Source: a virus
Virus record (IMG/VR): IMGVR_UViG_3300042465_007045
Coordinates: 1 to 44,428 of that record
DNA length: 44,428 nucleotides
Reading direction: 5' to 3' (one strand)
This document shows positions 1 through 5,885 of this stretch, piece by piece. Every line of letters begins with the position of its first letter. Positions within the stretch are counted from its first letter, which is position 1. The notes under the pieces were generated by a model, which did no database searches, was not told where the DNA came from, and saw nothing but the letters and a program-made list of their open reading frames with translations. The position numbers and the translations under genes are program-made.

Positions 1-154
1 GGTTTGGTTTGGTCGGGCAATTCTCTTTTATCTCATGTGCTTGGGGTGCTTTTGTTTCTTTGTGTTCCTTTGGTCTTTGGTCTTTTGTTCTGGGTTTGTT
101 GGGTTGGTAGGTATTAGATGGGGGATTATCTATGAGTATATAGGAAGGGATTGT

Positions 155-228
155 TGTAGCTACATATGTAAAAATATAATGATTTTTTGTAGCTACATTC
201 AGAATTTTACTATAACTTTGTAGCTACA
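155..228. promoter_or_regulatory. Three-copy palindromic operator TGTAGCTACA
   Basis: The perfect palindrome TGTAGCTACA occurs at 155-164, 188-197 and 219-228, at 33 and 31 bp spacing, about three helical turns. The second copy overlaps the candidate -33 element and the third overlaps the end of the -7 box and the likely transcription start. This arrangement is typical of a repressor-controlled promoter. The regulator is not identified; the RHH-like protein at 1343 and the HTH protein at 8602 are candidates. Confidence 0.65.
186..220 (+). promoter_or_regulatory. Bacteroidota-type promoter of the early operon
   Basis: A -33 TTTG at 186-189 and a -7 box TAACTTTG at 213-220 (consensus TAnnTTTG) are separated by 23 bp, within the known 17-23 bp range. 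The first gene starts 30 bp downstream at 251. Confidence 0.65.
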
Positions 229-250
229 AACTAAAAATAACAAAATAACT

Positions 251-523
251 ATGAAAACAACAATGCAAGAATTAATTGAAGAATTAGAAAAAAGAATGAA
301 AAGCTATTTATCAGTTGATATGGCACTTTCAGCTTCTGCTATTGCAATAACATTAATGGAAGCTAAAAAACTACTTGAAAAAGAAAAGGAGCAGATAATG
401 AATGCTTATTGTGATGGTGCTAAAGGTGGAGCAAATGGTACTAAAGGTCAACACGAGAACGGATGGGTATCTATACAAATGAGAAATAAATATTACAACC
501 AAACCTATAACCAAAACAAATAA
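251..523 (+). CDS. Small helical phage protein, first gene of early operon
   Basis: The function is unknown. The 90-residue product has an amphipathic, Lys/Glu-rich helical first half (about residues 5-50) and ends with a short Tyr/Asn/Gln-rich tail. A Lys/Glu helix followed by a YYNQTY-like end is, as I recall, common among small proteins of Bacteroidota phages, but I can assign no role. It is the first gene after the operator-controlled promoter, and its start follows an A-rich leader, as is usual where Shine-Dalgarno sites are not used. Its last codons and stop belong to the repeated motif that also forms the start of the next gene. Confidence 0.8.
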   Translation: MKTTMQELIEELEKRMKSYLSVDMALSASAIAITLMEAKKLLEKEKEQIMNAYCDGAKGGANGTKGQHENGWVSIQMRNKYYNQTYNQNK

Positions 524-529
524 CCTATG
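509..529 (+). repeat. Repeated gene-junction/leader motif, copy 1
   Basis: The motif ACCAAAACAAATAACCTATG spans the end of one gene (residues QNK and TAA) and the ATG of the next. Further copies lie at 794-814, 986-1006 and, without the ACC, at 2523-2539. A diverged version (AAATAACTTATG) precedes the gene at 4615. Confidence 0.8.
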
Positions 530-808
530 AGATACCATAGACTAAAAACATTAGCACCATATTGGGAAAGAGTTCAATCAGGAGAAAAAACATTTGAAAT
601 AAGAAAAAACGATAGAGATTTCCAAGTTGGAGATATACTTGAATTAGAATATTATGACCCAAAAGAACCAGTAGTACAATTAGCATACAACTATAACCCT
701 CCAATGATAATTAGAACAGAAATTAAATACATTTTTAATGGAGGGAAATTTGGATTAGATGTTGATTATTGTGCAATGGCAATTGAAATTATTAACCAAA
801 ACAAATAA
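527..808 (+). CDS. ASCH/DUF3850-family protein
   Basis: This 93-residue protein matches the DUF3850 branch of the ASCH (PUA-like, RNA-binding) fold. It opens with the HxLKT pattern, then has GEKTFEIRKNDRDFQVGD, the family signature, followed by a beta-strand with LELEYYD and a final GLDVDYCAMAIEI strand. ASCH domains are thought to bind RNA or modified bases; here I infer a small RNA-binding role during early infection. It begins 3 bases after the previous stop, inside the repeated junction motif, and is full length for the family. The family call is firm, the role is not. Confidence 0.85.
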   Translation: MRYHRLKTLAPYWERVQSGEKTFEIRKNDRDFQVGDILELEYYDPKEPVVQLAYNYNPPMIIRTEIKYIFNGGKFGLDVDYCAMAIEIINQNK

Positions 809-814
809 CCTATG
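794..814 (+). repeat. Repeated gene-junction/leader motif, copy 2
   Basis: This copy is identical to the one at 509-529 over ACCAAAACAAATAACCTATG and again encodes QNK plus stop, then the next ATG. Confidence 0.8.
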
Positions 815-1000
815 GATGAAAGAAATGATTATAATTCAATAGCGATACAACCTATTGATAAAGTAACAAGATTTGAAGTAATAGACCATACTAAAAAACA
901 AAGGGGCAGAATAGTTGTAGAGTATGGGATTAAGGTTGAAGTATCTATTCAAGATGATGGTAAAACAATGAAAGTATTTATAACAGACCAAAACAAATAA
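812..1000 (+). CDS. Small beta-rich phage protein
   Basis: The 62-residue product is of unknown function. Its sequence (RFEVIDHTKKQRGR, then GIKVEVSIQDDGKTMKVFITD) predicts four or five beta-strands, like small domains I recall from many phage early regions. It starts in copy 2 of the repeated junction motif and ends in copy 3. It lies between the ASCH gene and another unknown gene in one plus-strand operon, so it is probably expressed early. Confidence 0.75.
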   Translation: MDERNDYNSIAIQPIDKVTRFEVIDHTKKQRGRIVVEYGIKVEVSIQDDGKTMKVFITDQNK

Positions 1001-1006
1001 CCTATG
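986..1006 (+). repeat. Repeated gene-junction/leader motif, copy 3
   Basis: ACCAAAACAAATAACCTATG joins the 62-residue gene to the next gene and again encodes a QNK ending. Confidence 0.8.
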
Positions 1007-1339
1007 AAAAATGAAGAAAAAAAACTTTTGGAAAGAGATTATGATATTTTATTACCAAAAGACGATACAGTATCACCATTGAAAATAGTGGCTGAACAAT
1101 TAAATAAAATTGGCATAACCAATGTTTTAATAAATACAGATTCTAAAACAAAAAATAAAATAAGATGCAATATTAACTGGGAGTTTGCTTGGCATCGTGA
1201 TCCTATTAATTACCCATTAAATAATAATCCAAATGTAGATGTAAAGTTTAGTTTATCAGGCGTTAATTTTATTATAGTATCTGAACCAGAACCTAAAAAA
1301 GAGCATTACCCAAGTGATGAAAATACCCCAAATAAGTAA
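1004..1339 (+). CDS. Hypothetical early protein
   Basis: I do not recognise this 111-residue product. It has a charged N-terminal helix, a middle segment with alternating strands, a WEFAWHRDP motif near residue 60 and a Pro/Glu-rich, probably disordered C-terminus. It starts in copy 3 of the repeated leader, and the next gene follows after 3 bases, so it is part of the early operon. Confidence 0.7.
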   Translation: MKNEEKKLLERDYDILLPKDDTVSPLKIVAEQLNKIGITNVLINTDSKTKNKIRCNINWEFAWHRDPINYPLNNNPNVDVKFSLSGVNFIIVSEPEPKKEHYPSDENTPNK

Positions 1340-1342
1340 AAA

Positions 1343-1693
1343 ATGGCAAAAAGCAAACCAATTGGAGTTAGATTTGACTTAGATAAATTAGAAACAATTC
1401 AAAAAGAGCAAAATTTCACATCTACACAAGCTGTGGTAAATTTTTTAGTAGATAGATACTTTGAAAATAAAGTAAATACTATTTTAATGACTCCTTTTGG
1501 AGATATGATTGCTTCAGATGGCCGTAATATGCGTAAAAAGAAGTTCAAATTAGACGATTCTTTCGTAAAGGCTATGGAAGATACCAAAAATGAATTAAAT
1601 GCCTTAGAATCGCTTAAAAATAGCAATCCTGAACCTCCAATTGGACTTAAAGGAATAGATTTAACCATTTGGAAGTCTGAAAATTGGAAATAA
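1343..1693 (+). CDS. Ribbon-helix-helix-like small protein
   Basis: The first 45 of 116 residues look like a ribbon-helix-helix DNA-binding unit: a strand (KPIGVRFDLD), a helix (KLETIQKEQ), a turn and a second helix (STQAVVNFLVDRYFE). The remainder is basic, then acidic and Pro-rich, with no motif I recognise. RHH proteins bind palindromic operators as dimers, so this is one candidate regulator for the palindromes at 155-228; that link is inference. The start is an ATG 3 bases after the preceding stop. Confidence 0.7.
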   Translation: MAKSKPIGVRFDLDKLETIQKEQNFTSTQAVVNFLVDRYFENKVNTILMTPFGDMIASDGRNMRKKKFKLDDSFVKAMEDTKNELNALESLKNSNPEPPIGLKGIDLTIWKSENWK

Positions 1694-1708
1694 TTCGTAA
1701 ATTAGCGT

Positions 1709-1858
1709 ATGAGTAAATTAAAAATGATGAAAAGAGCTGACGGATCATCATCCAAACATGGATTATGGGATTCAATTCGTGAAAATAAAGGAAGTGGCAA
1801 GAAACCAACTCCTGAAATGCTAAAACAGGAGAAAAAGATTAAAGCTGAAAGCAAATGA
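1709..1858 (+). CDS. 49-residue basic phage protein
   Basis: A 49-residue Lys-rich product starts at ATG 1709 with SKLKMMKRADGSSSKHGLWD and continues with SIRENKGSGKKPTPEMLKQ. I recall this RADGS...GLWD.IR...GSGKKPT pattern as a widespread small protein of Bacteroidota and crAss-like phages, with unknown function. The TGA overlaps the ATG of the next gene (ATGA at 1855-1858), which suggests translational coupling. Confidence 0.8.
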   Translation: MSKLKMMKRADGSSSKHGLWDSIRENKGSGKKPTPEMLKQEKKIKAESK

Positions 1859-2058
1859 TCTTTGAACCAAATAATCGGGTAGAGGTTACAACGCCAAAAG
1901 GAGATGGAATTATATGGTTAGTTTTAGATTATGGACACGAAACGGATACGATTTATACAATTATAATAAACGATACTGGTGAGTTTTGGCAATTTGCCCA
2001 TAAAGACATCAGAGCAAAATCAAATATAACTTATGGCAGAAGCTTGGCAAAGATCTGA
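1855..2058 (+). CDS. SH3-like small phage protein
   Basis: The 67-residue product reads as a small beta-barrel: NRVEVTTPKGDGIIWLV resembles SH3/KOW-like strands, followed by DTIYTIIIND and an aromatic strand with EFWQFAHKD. The function is unknown. The gene is coupled at both ends, by a 4-base ATGA overlap with the 49-residue gene and a 26-base overlap with the DUF6321 gene, so the three are probably translated together. Confidence 0.75.
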   Translation: MIFEPNNRVEVTTPKGDGIIWLVLDYGHETDTIYTIIINDTGEFWQFAHKDIRAKSNITYGRSLAKI

Positions 2059-2320
2059 AGGTAAAAATTTAACAGGTGGCGGTCTAAACCAAAAAGGTCG
2101 TGATTCATATAATCATGCTCATGGTGGTCATCTTAAAGCTCCTGTTAAGTCTGGAGTTAATCCTCGTAGAGTTTCATTTGCAGCTCGCTTTTCTGGTATG
2201 TTAGGTGCTATGAAAAAACCTAATGGTGAGCCAACTAGAAAAGCACTTGCTTTAAAAGCTTGGGGATTTGGTAGCGTTGAAGCAGCTCGTAAGTTTGCTA
2301 ATACACATAAAAAATCTTAG
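2033..2320 (+). CDS. DUF6321-like protein
   Basis: This 95-residue, Gly/Lys/Arg-rich protein fits the DUF6321 pattern. It begins AWQRSEGKNLTGGGLNQKGR, then has LKAPV, RRVSFAARFSGM and a basic helical end. The function is not known; its basic character suggests nucleic-acid or virion association. It starts within the preceding gene (26-base overlap), and a clear terminator follows 30 bases after its stop, closing the early operon. Confidence 0.8.
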   Translation: MAEAWQRSEGKNLTGGGLNQKGRDSYNHAHGGHLKAPVKSGVNPRRVSFAARFSGMLGAMKKPNGEPTRKALALKAWGFGSVEAARKFANTHKKS

Positions 2321-2350
2321 TTCTACACCATTAATAGTATTTTTGGCCTG

Positions 2351-2379
2351 ACGCTTCTTAATTGAAGCGTTTCTTTTAT
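2351..2379 (+). terminator. Rho-independent terminator of the early operon
   Basis: ACGCTTC (2351-2357) pairs perfectly with GAAGCGT (2364-2370) around a TTAATT loop, and a T-rich run follows (2371-2379). Confidence 0.8.
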
Positions 2380-2416
2380 TAATTGTCCAGTTTTTGATAT
2401 TAAAAACTTGACATTT

Positions 2417-2520
2417 GCCAAAGTCGGTAATTATTTTCAGCCAAAGTCCAAATTAGTGTCACAAATTTTAAAATAATTGTGAGGTTTGTCACTTATTTGT
2501 CACAAAATATATTATCTTTG
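2417..2520 (+). promoter_or_regulatory. Repeat-rich promoter of the endonuclease VII-like gene
   Basis: GCCAAAGTC is repeated at 2417-2425 and 2440-2448 (23 bp apart). TTTGTCAC is repeated at 2485-2492 and 2496-2503 (11 bp apart); the second copy sits in the near-palindrome TTTGTCACAAA. TGTCACAAA also occurs near 2458. An exact -7 box TATCTTTG lies at 2513-2520, 16 bp before the ATG. This looks like a promoter with operator repeats. Confidence 0.6.
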
Positions 2521-2522
2521 TA

Positions 2523-2539
2523 AAAACAAATAACCTATG
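2523..2539 (+). repeat. Repeated leader motif, copy 4 (no upstream gene)
   Basis: AAAACAAATAACCTATG is repeated here directly after a -7 box, with no gene reading into it. The motif is therefore kept as an untranslated leader and is not explained by coding of the upstream C-terminus. Confidence 0.75.
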
Positions 2540-2944
2540 AAGAAATGTAGCAAGTGTAGAAAAGTAAAGCTATTAAATGAATATAATAAGTCAAAGTCAG
2601 GAAAATTTGGAGTTCATCATTATTGTATGATATGTCTTCGTGAAAATAAAAAAATTCATTATAATCATGATAAAGCCAAATTTCGGTTTATTCAAAATAA
2701 ATATAAATTAAATGAATTAGAATTAAATGAAATGTTTATTTCACAAAATAAAAAGTGTAAAATATGCCAAACTAAATACGATTTATTATCAAGGCACAAT
2801 GGGTTGTATATAGACCATTGTCATAAAACAGGTAAAGTAAGAGGGTTGTTATGTATGAGTTGTAATAGATTATTAGGTAATTGTAATGATAATATTGATA
2901 TTTTAAAATCATCTATCTTGTATATAACCGAATTCGATGCGTAA
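2537..2944 (+). CDS. Recombination endonuclease VII-like nuclease
   Basis: The 135-residue protein carries the endonuclease VII/HNH signature. A zinc-binding CKIC pair (C74, C77) precedes YIDHCHKTGKVRGLLC (active residues D93, H94, H96), then CMSCN (C106, C109, N110) and a short helical tail. An extra CSKC/CMIC zinc ribbon sits at the N-terminus (C4, C7, C30, C33). T4 endonuclease VII resolves branched DNA before packaging; stand-alone relatives can also be homing endonucleases. The gene has its own promoter and sits alone between a terminator and a long AT-rich spacer, which fits a mobile or separately controlled gene. Confidence 0.88.
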   Translation: MKKCSKCRKVKLLNEYNKSKSGKFGVHHYCMICLRENKKIHYNHDKAKFRFIQNKYKLNELELNEMFISQNKKCKICQTKYDLLSRHNGLYIDHCHKTGKVRGLLCMSCNRLLGNCNDNIDILKSSILYITEFDA

Positions 2945-3164
2945 TTATCCCATTATCTGTGACATAGTAGGGGTTAATTCGGTTATATCTTGTAACATAT
3001 AATAGGTAAAAAGTAGTAGTATTACTACCTAAAGCATATAAAATCTTGTTGTACCTAAATTATAAAATGTTGCATATAATGCTATATAATTGTATATCAT
3101 TTAAATTAAATTAATTTAATTAATCTAATTATATTATATATATTTGTGGATAAATACATAATAC
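2945..3164 (+). other. AT-rich intergenic spacer
   Basis: I see no gene here. There is a small hairpin near 3015-3032 (GTAGT-ATT-ACTAC), a very AT-rich run with TTAAATTAATTTAATTAAT-type inverted repeats around 3100-3130, and a -7 box near the end. Confidence 0.5.
3139..3146 (+). promoter_or_regulatory. -7 promoter box TATATTTG
   Basis: The box is an exact match to TAnnTTTG, 18 bp upstream of the ATG at 3165, in the AT-rich spacer. Confidence 0.6.
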
Positions 3165-4172
3165 ATGGGAGCAAACCAAGGTCAATCAGCACTCGCAAGA
3201 ACGTACAGAAAAAACAATAAAAGTATGCCGACTTCTAAACTAGCTCGCATCATGTACAATGAAAATAAATTATTATTTAAAAACGAAGAAAGTGCAAGAT
3301 CTACACTTAGATATGTAGAAGGTAAACTTGGAATAGCTTCAAGAGTTTTTGCAGAAAGAGTAGATCCTGATTTAATAATGAAAGAATCAAGACCATCAAA
3401 TCCTTATAATTTACCCTCATCTGACGAAACTATTTTTGAACCATTTGTGGTAAGTGGTCATAAAAAAATTGCAATATTTTCAGACATTCACGTCCCTTAT
3501 CATAATATAGATTGCATTACAGCTGCAATTCAGTATTGCAAAAAAAGTAAGCCAGACGCGCTTTTGCTAAATGGTGATACCATTGATTGTCATAGATTAA
3601 GTAGATTTATAAAAGATCCTAAAAAACGTAATTTTAAATTAGAATTAGATACTTTTAAAGCATTATTTGATGTATTTGAAAAAGAACTAAAATGTAAAAT
3701 TTATTTTAAAATAGGCAACCACGAAGAAAGATATGAGCATTTTCTTTATGAAAAAGCAGGTGAACTAGTTGGTATAGAAGAATTTGAATTTGAAAATATA
3801 ATAAAAGCAAGAGCAAGGGGAATAGAAATTATTGGAGATAAACGTCCAATGAAATTTAATAACCTTTGGGGTATTCATGGTCACGAATATGTTGGCGGTA
3901 TTTCTGCTCCAGTAAACCCAGCAAGGGGATTGTTTTTAAAATCTAAAGTAAGTTGTTTCCAAGGACATAATCACCAAAGTTCTGAACATACAGAGCCTAC
4001 CCTTACTGGTAAAATGGTAACTACTTGGTCACTGGGTTGTATGAGTGAACTACATCCAGCTTATATGCCATTAAACAAATGGAACCATGGATTTGCTGAA
4101 GTGGAGTTAGATCCAAATGGAGAAGATTTTGAATTTACAAATAAGCGTATATTTAAGGGTAAAATAGTTTAA
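3165..4172 (+). CDS. Calcineurin-like metallophosphatase
   Basis: The 335-residue enzyme has all motifs of the two-metal phosphoesterase fold: SDIH (D107, H109), GDTID (G137-D138), GNHEER (N185, H186, E187), HGHE (H238, H240) and GHNH (H268, H270). The first 90 residues form a separate basic helical domain with a helix-turn-helix-like stretch (SKLARIMYNENKLLFKN), so it probably acts on nucleic acid. Phage members of this family are usually called DNA phosphoesterases or nucleases. It heads a three-gene plus-strand unit with the peptidase-like and SPFH genes. The fold is certain, the substrate is not. Confidence 0.92.
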   Translation: MGANQGQSALARTYRKNNKSMPTSKLARIMYNENKLLFKNEESARSTLRYVEGKLGIASRVFAERVDPDLIMKESRPSNPYNLPSSDETIFEPFVVSGHKKIAIFSDIHVPYHNIDCITAAIQYCKKSKPDALLLNGDTIDCHRLSRFIKDPKKRNFKLELDTFKALFDVFEKELKCKIYFKIGNHEERYEHFLYEKAGELVGIEEFEFENIIKARARGIEIIGDKRPMKFNNLWGIHGHEYVGGISAPVNPARGLFLKSKVSCFQGHNHQSSEHTEPTLTGKMVTTWSLGCMSELHPAYMPLNKWNHGFAEVELDPNGEDFEFTNKRIFKGKIV

Positions 4173-4173
4173 T

Positions 4174-4611
4174 TTGAAAGCAATACTTTACATATTTACA
4201 TTTTTAATAGCAATATTGCTAGCGTATGCTTTGAAAAATAGAATAAAAAAAGTAAGCCCTACTGGAAGTCAATTTATCATTCCCGGCGGTCAGTTTGATA
4301 TGGATGTTAAGGTTATTATTACAGAAGATACAGCTTACGCATTGAAATATGTAAAAGAAAATCTAGATTCTACAGCTAAATCAGAGGATTTTAATAGCAG
4401 GGGGACTACATTTACAAGTATTGGAGGAAAAAGCCCTATTATATGGATTCCAAATACAAATGATATCTCTATAATAAACCATGAACTGCTACATGTTACT
4501 ATTAATATAATGGCATGGGCTGGTGTTCCATTAACAGAAGATACCGAAGAAGTATATGCTTATGAGTTGCAATATTTATCTAAGCATTTTTATGACCATA
4601 TAAATAAATAA
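4174..4611 (+). CDS. Membrane-anchored HELLH metallopeptidase-like protein
   Basis: Translation appears to start at TTG 4174, one base after the phosphatase stop, because no ATG precedes the hydrophobic segment (about residues 3-20, ILYIFTFLIAILLAYAL). That segment looks like a membrane anchor or signal. The body contains NHELLH (H103, E104, H107), the HExxH zinc-peptidase motif. EEVYAYEL (E125, E126, E131) follows 18-24 residues later and could supply the third gluzincin ligand. It is shorter (145 residues) than most peptidases, so activity is unproven. The SPFH gene follows 3 bases after its stop. Confidence 0.75.
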   Translation: MKAILYIFTFLIAILLAYALKNRIKKVSPTGSQFIIPGGQFDMDVKVIITEDTAYALKYVKENLDSTAKSEDFNSRGTTFTSIGGKSPIIWIPNTNDISIINHELLHVTINIMAWAGVPLTEDTEEVYAYELQYLSKHFYDHINK

Positions 4612-4614
4612 CTT

Positions 4615-5136
4615 ATGTTAGATGGTTTAATTAAATTATTTGAATGGATAGGGGAATTCTGGCGCGAGTCTGTTTCGCCAATTGTTATCTTAAAAACATA
4701 TGAAGCTGGTGTTTTATTAAGACTCGGAGTATACAAACACGATCTTAAAGAAGGGGTTAATTTTAAATTTCCATTAATAGATTTAATTCATACAGCTAAT
4801 AAAGCAATAGATACATTTCACGTTTCCCCTGTAGATATAACTACATTAGATGGTAAACAAGTAAGTGTAGAGCCTATTATAAAGTTTGATATAGTTGATC
4901 CTAAAAAGTTTTTACTTGATGTCAATAATGGGTCTGATAACCTACATGACATTTCTAGGGGTATAATAGCCGATTATTTAAGCGATTGCAACTGGGACGA
5001 TATAAAGGAAAGGAAAACACTAACTGCCATTAAAAACGCTTTAAAAAGCGAATGTGATGAATTAGGAGTAAAAGTGTATAGGGTTTACTTTGGAAGAATA
5101 GTAACTACTAGAATGTTTACCGTATTCAAAGAGTAA
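4615..5136 (+). CDS. SPFH/band-7 domain protein
   Basis: The 173-residue protein is a compact SPFH (stomatin/prohibitin/HflK) domain. After an amphipathic Trp-rich N-terminus come EAGVLLRLGVYKHDLKEG and FKFPLID, then the beta-strands with VDITTLDGKQVSVEPIIKFD, and a helix-rich end with ALKSECDELGVKVYRVYFG. SPFH proteins form ring-like membrane microdomains and often partner with membrane proteases. This one has no long coiled-coil tail and no clear transmembrane helix, and it lies directly behind a membrane-anchored peptidase-like gene. The leader (AAATAACTTATG) is a diverged copy of the early-operon junction motif. Confidence 0.88.
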   Translation: MLDGLIKLFEWIGEFWRESVSPIVILKTYEAGVLLRLGVYKHDLKEGVNFKFPLIDLIHTANKAIDTFHVSPVDITTLDGKQVSVEPIIKFDIVDPKKFLLDVNNGSDNLHDISRGIIADYLSDCNWDDIKERKTLTAIKNALKSECDELGVKVYRVYFGRIVTTRMFTVFKE

Positions 5137-5141
5137 TTTGA

Positions 5142-5211
5142 TGCTGAACATGGATTCGAACCATGAATAAATGCTCCAAAAGCACTTGTGTTGCCGTTAC
5201 ACTATTCAGCA
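5142..5211 (-). tRNA. tRNA-Gln (anticodon TTG)
   Basis: Read on the minus strand this is a complete 70-base cloverleaf. The acceptor stem is TGCTGAA/TTCAGCA, the D arm GTGT-AACGGCA-ACAC, the anticodon stem AGTGC/GCATT with loop TTTTGGA (anticodon TTG at 5177-5179), the variable loop TATT, and the T arm CATGG-TTCGAAT-CCATG. U1-A72 is typical of tRNA-Gln. CCA is not encoded. It decodes CAA, a common glutamine codon in this genome. It lies at the end of the minus-strand operon, 5 bases from the convergent SPFH stop. Confidence 0.93.
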
Positions 5212-5223
5212 TTTTATAAATTC

Positions 5224-5709
5224 TTATTTATTTTTGGCTTCTTCTAGTATTGCCTTTCCCTTATCTGTTAACTCTCTTGAAAATAGCCTTAATTTCTTAC
5301 CAGTGTTTGGGCACATAAACACAAGCCCAGCATCTACAAAAGATCTTATTGTCAATTCTAGTACGCCTGCCGCGTCTGGACTAGCTCCTACAACTATCGG
5401 TTCGTCATAATCAAATTGCATGCAAAAGTCGCATCCGTCTAAAATTTTACTATTAACAGGTATTTTAGCTAATGCTTCTTCCATCATAGTATCTTGTTCT
5501 TTTACATCTACTTCTTTTTTCTTACTTTTTGCCATTGTTTTATTTCTTTGTTGGTTAGTGATTACTGGTTTATTCATTTTTTCTCTTCCTTTGTCTGTTA
5601 GATATAACATTTGTAAATCAAAATGAAAATCTTCTTTATCATTACGAGTTAAATCTGGATGAGTTTTAATTCTATGCATTACTTCTGCTTCTGTTATATA
5701 TGTTTCCAT
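5224..5709 (-). CDS. Hypothetical protein, last gene of minus-strand operon
   Basis: I do not recognise this 161-residue protein. Residues 1-50 are a charged helical region with a winged-helix-like LTDKGREKM end. A Lys-rich linker follows (near residue 59, where an internal Met could be another start), then a C-terminal domain with CDFC and CPNTGKK motifs that could bind zinc, and a final LTDKGKAILEEAK helix. The repeat of the LTDKG motif suggests two related segments. Its ATG shares one base with the stop of the upstream zinc-ribbon gene. Confidence 0.75.
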   Translation of the reverse strand: METYITEAEVMHRIKTHPDLTRNDKEDFHFDLQMLYLTDKGREKMNKPVITNQQRNKTMAKSKKKEVDVKEQDTMMEEALAKIPVNSKILDGCDFCMQFDYDEPIVVGASPDAAGVLELTIRSFVDAGLVFMCPNTGKKLRLFSRELTDKGKAILEEAKNK

Positions 5710-5885
5710 TATCTTTCTACTTTTGTCATTTTATTGCAATATGGACATTCAACTTCTTCTATATGTCTTATTTCTTTTTTATCACCCCAATCAATCATAT
5801 CAGTTTCTATTACAGAAACATGATATTTTCTACATATTTCACACGTAATTTCAGCTACTTCGTATATAACACTAACTAATATCAT
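5709..5885 (-). CDS. 58-residue zinc-ribbon protein
   Basis: Reading from ATG at 5885 to TAA at 5709 gives a 58-residue product with two CxxC knuckles, CEIC (residues 15-18) and CPYC (residues 47-50), as in a small zinc ribbon. It overlaps the upstream gene by 14 bases and its stop overlaps the next start (TAATG), so it fits the tightly coupled operon. The function is unknown; it may bind nucleic acid or partner the nuclease. Confidence 0.72.
   Translation of the reverse strand: MILVSVIYEVAEITCEICRKYHVSVIETDMIDWGDKKEIRHIEEVECPYCNKMTKVER

Larger units (their letters stand above)
1..250. other. Left non-coding control region
   Basis: No convincing gene is visible here. The first 120 bases are strongly G+T-rich on the plus strand and begin with spaced GG tracts. 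The only long open frame (35-223) encodes a Cys/Phe/Trp-rich sequence that overlaps the palindromes and promoter, so I reject it. Bases 150-230 carry three 10-bp palindromes and a promoter for the first operon. Confidence 0.6.

Noticed and set aside
35-223. 62-residue open frame at the left edge
   Set aside because: It has odd Cys/Phe/Trp composition and overlaps the promoter and the palindromic operators.
2537-2944. Insertion sequence or intron around the endonuclease gene
   Set aside because: No transposase, terminal inverted repeats or split gene is visible; only a stand-alone nuclease with its own promoter.
5142-5211. Suppressor tRNA and stop-codon reassignment, as in some crAss-like phages
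   Set aside because: The anticodon is TTG, not CTA or TCA, and TAA, TAG and TGA all end genes normally in this window.
5142-5211. tRNA as a phage attachment site
   Set aside because: No integrase or duplicated tRNA end was found in the window.
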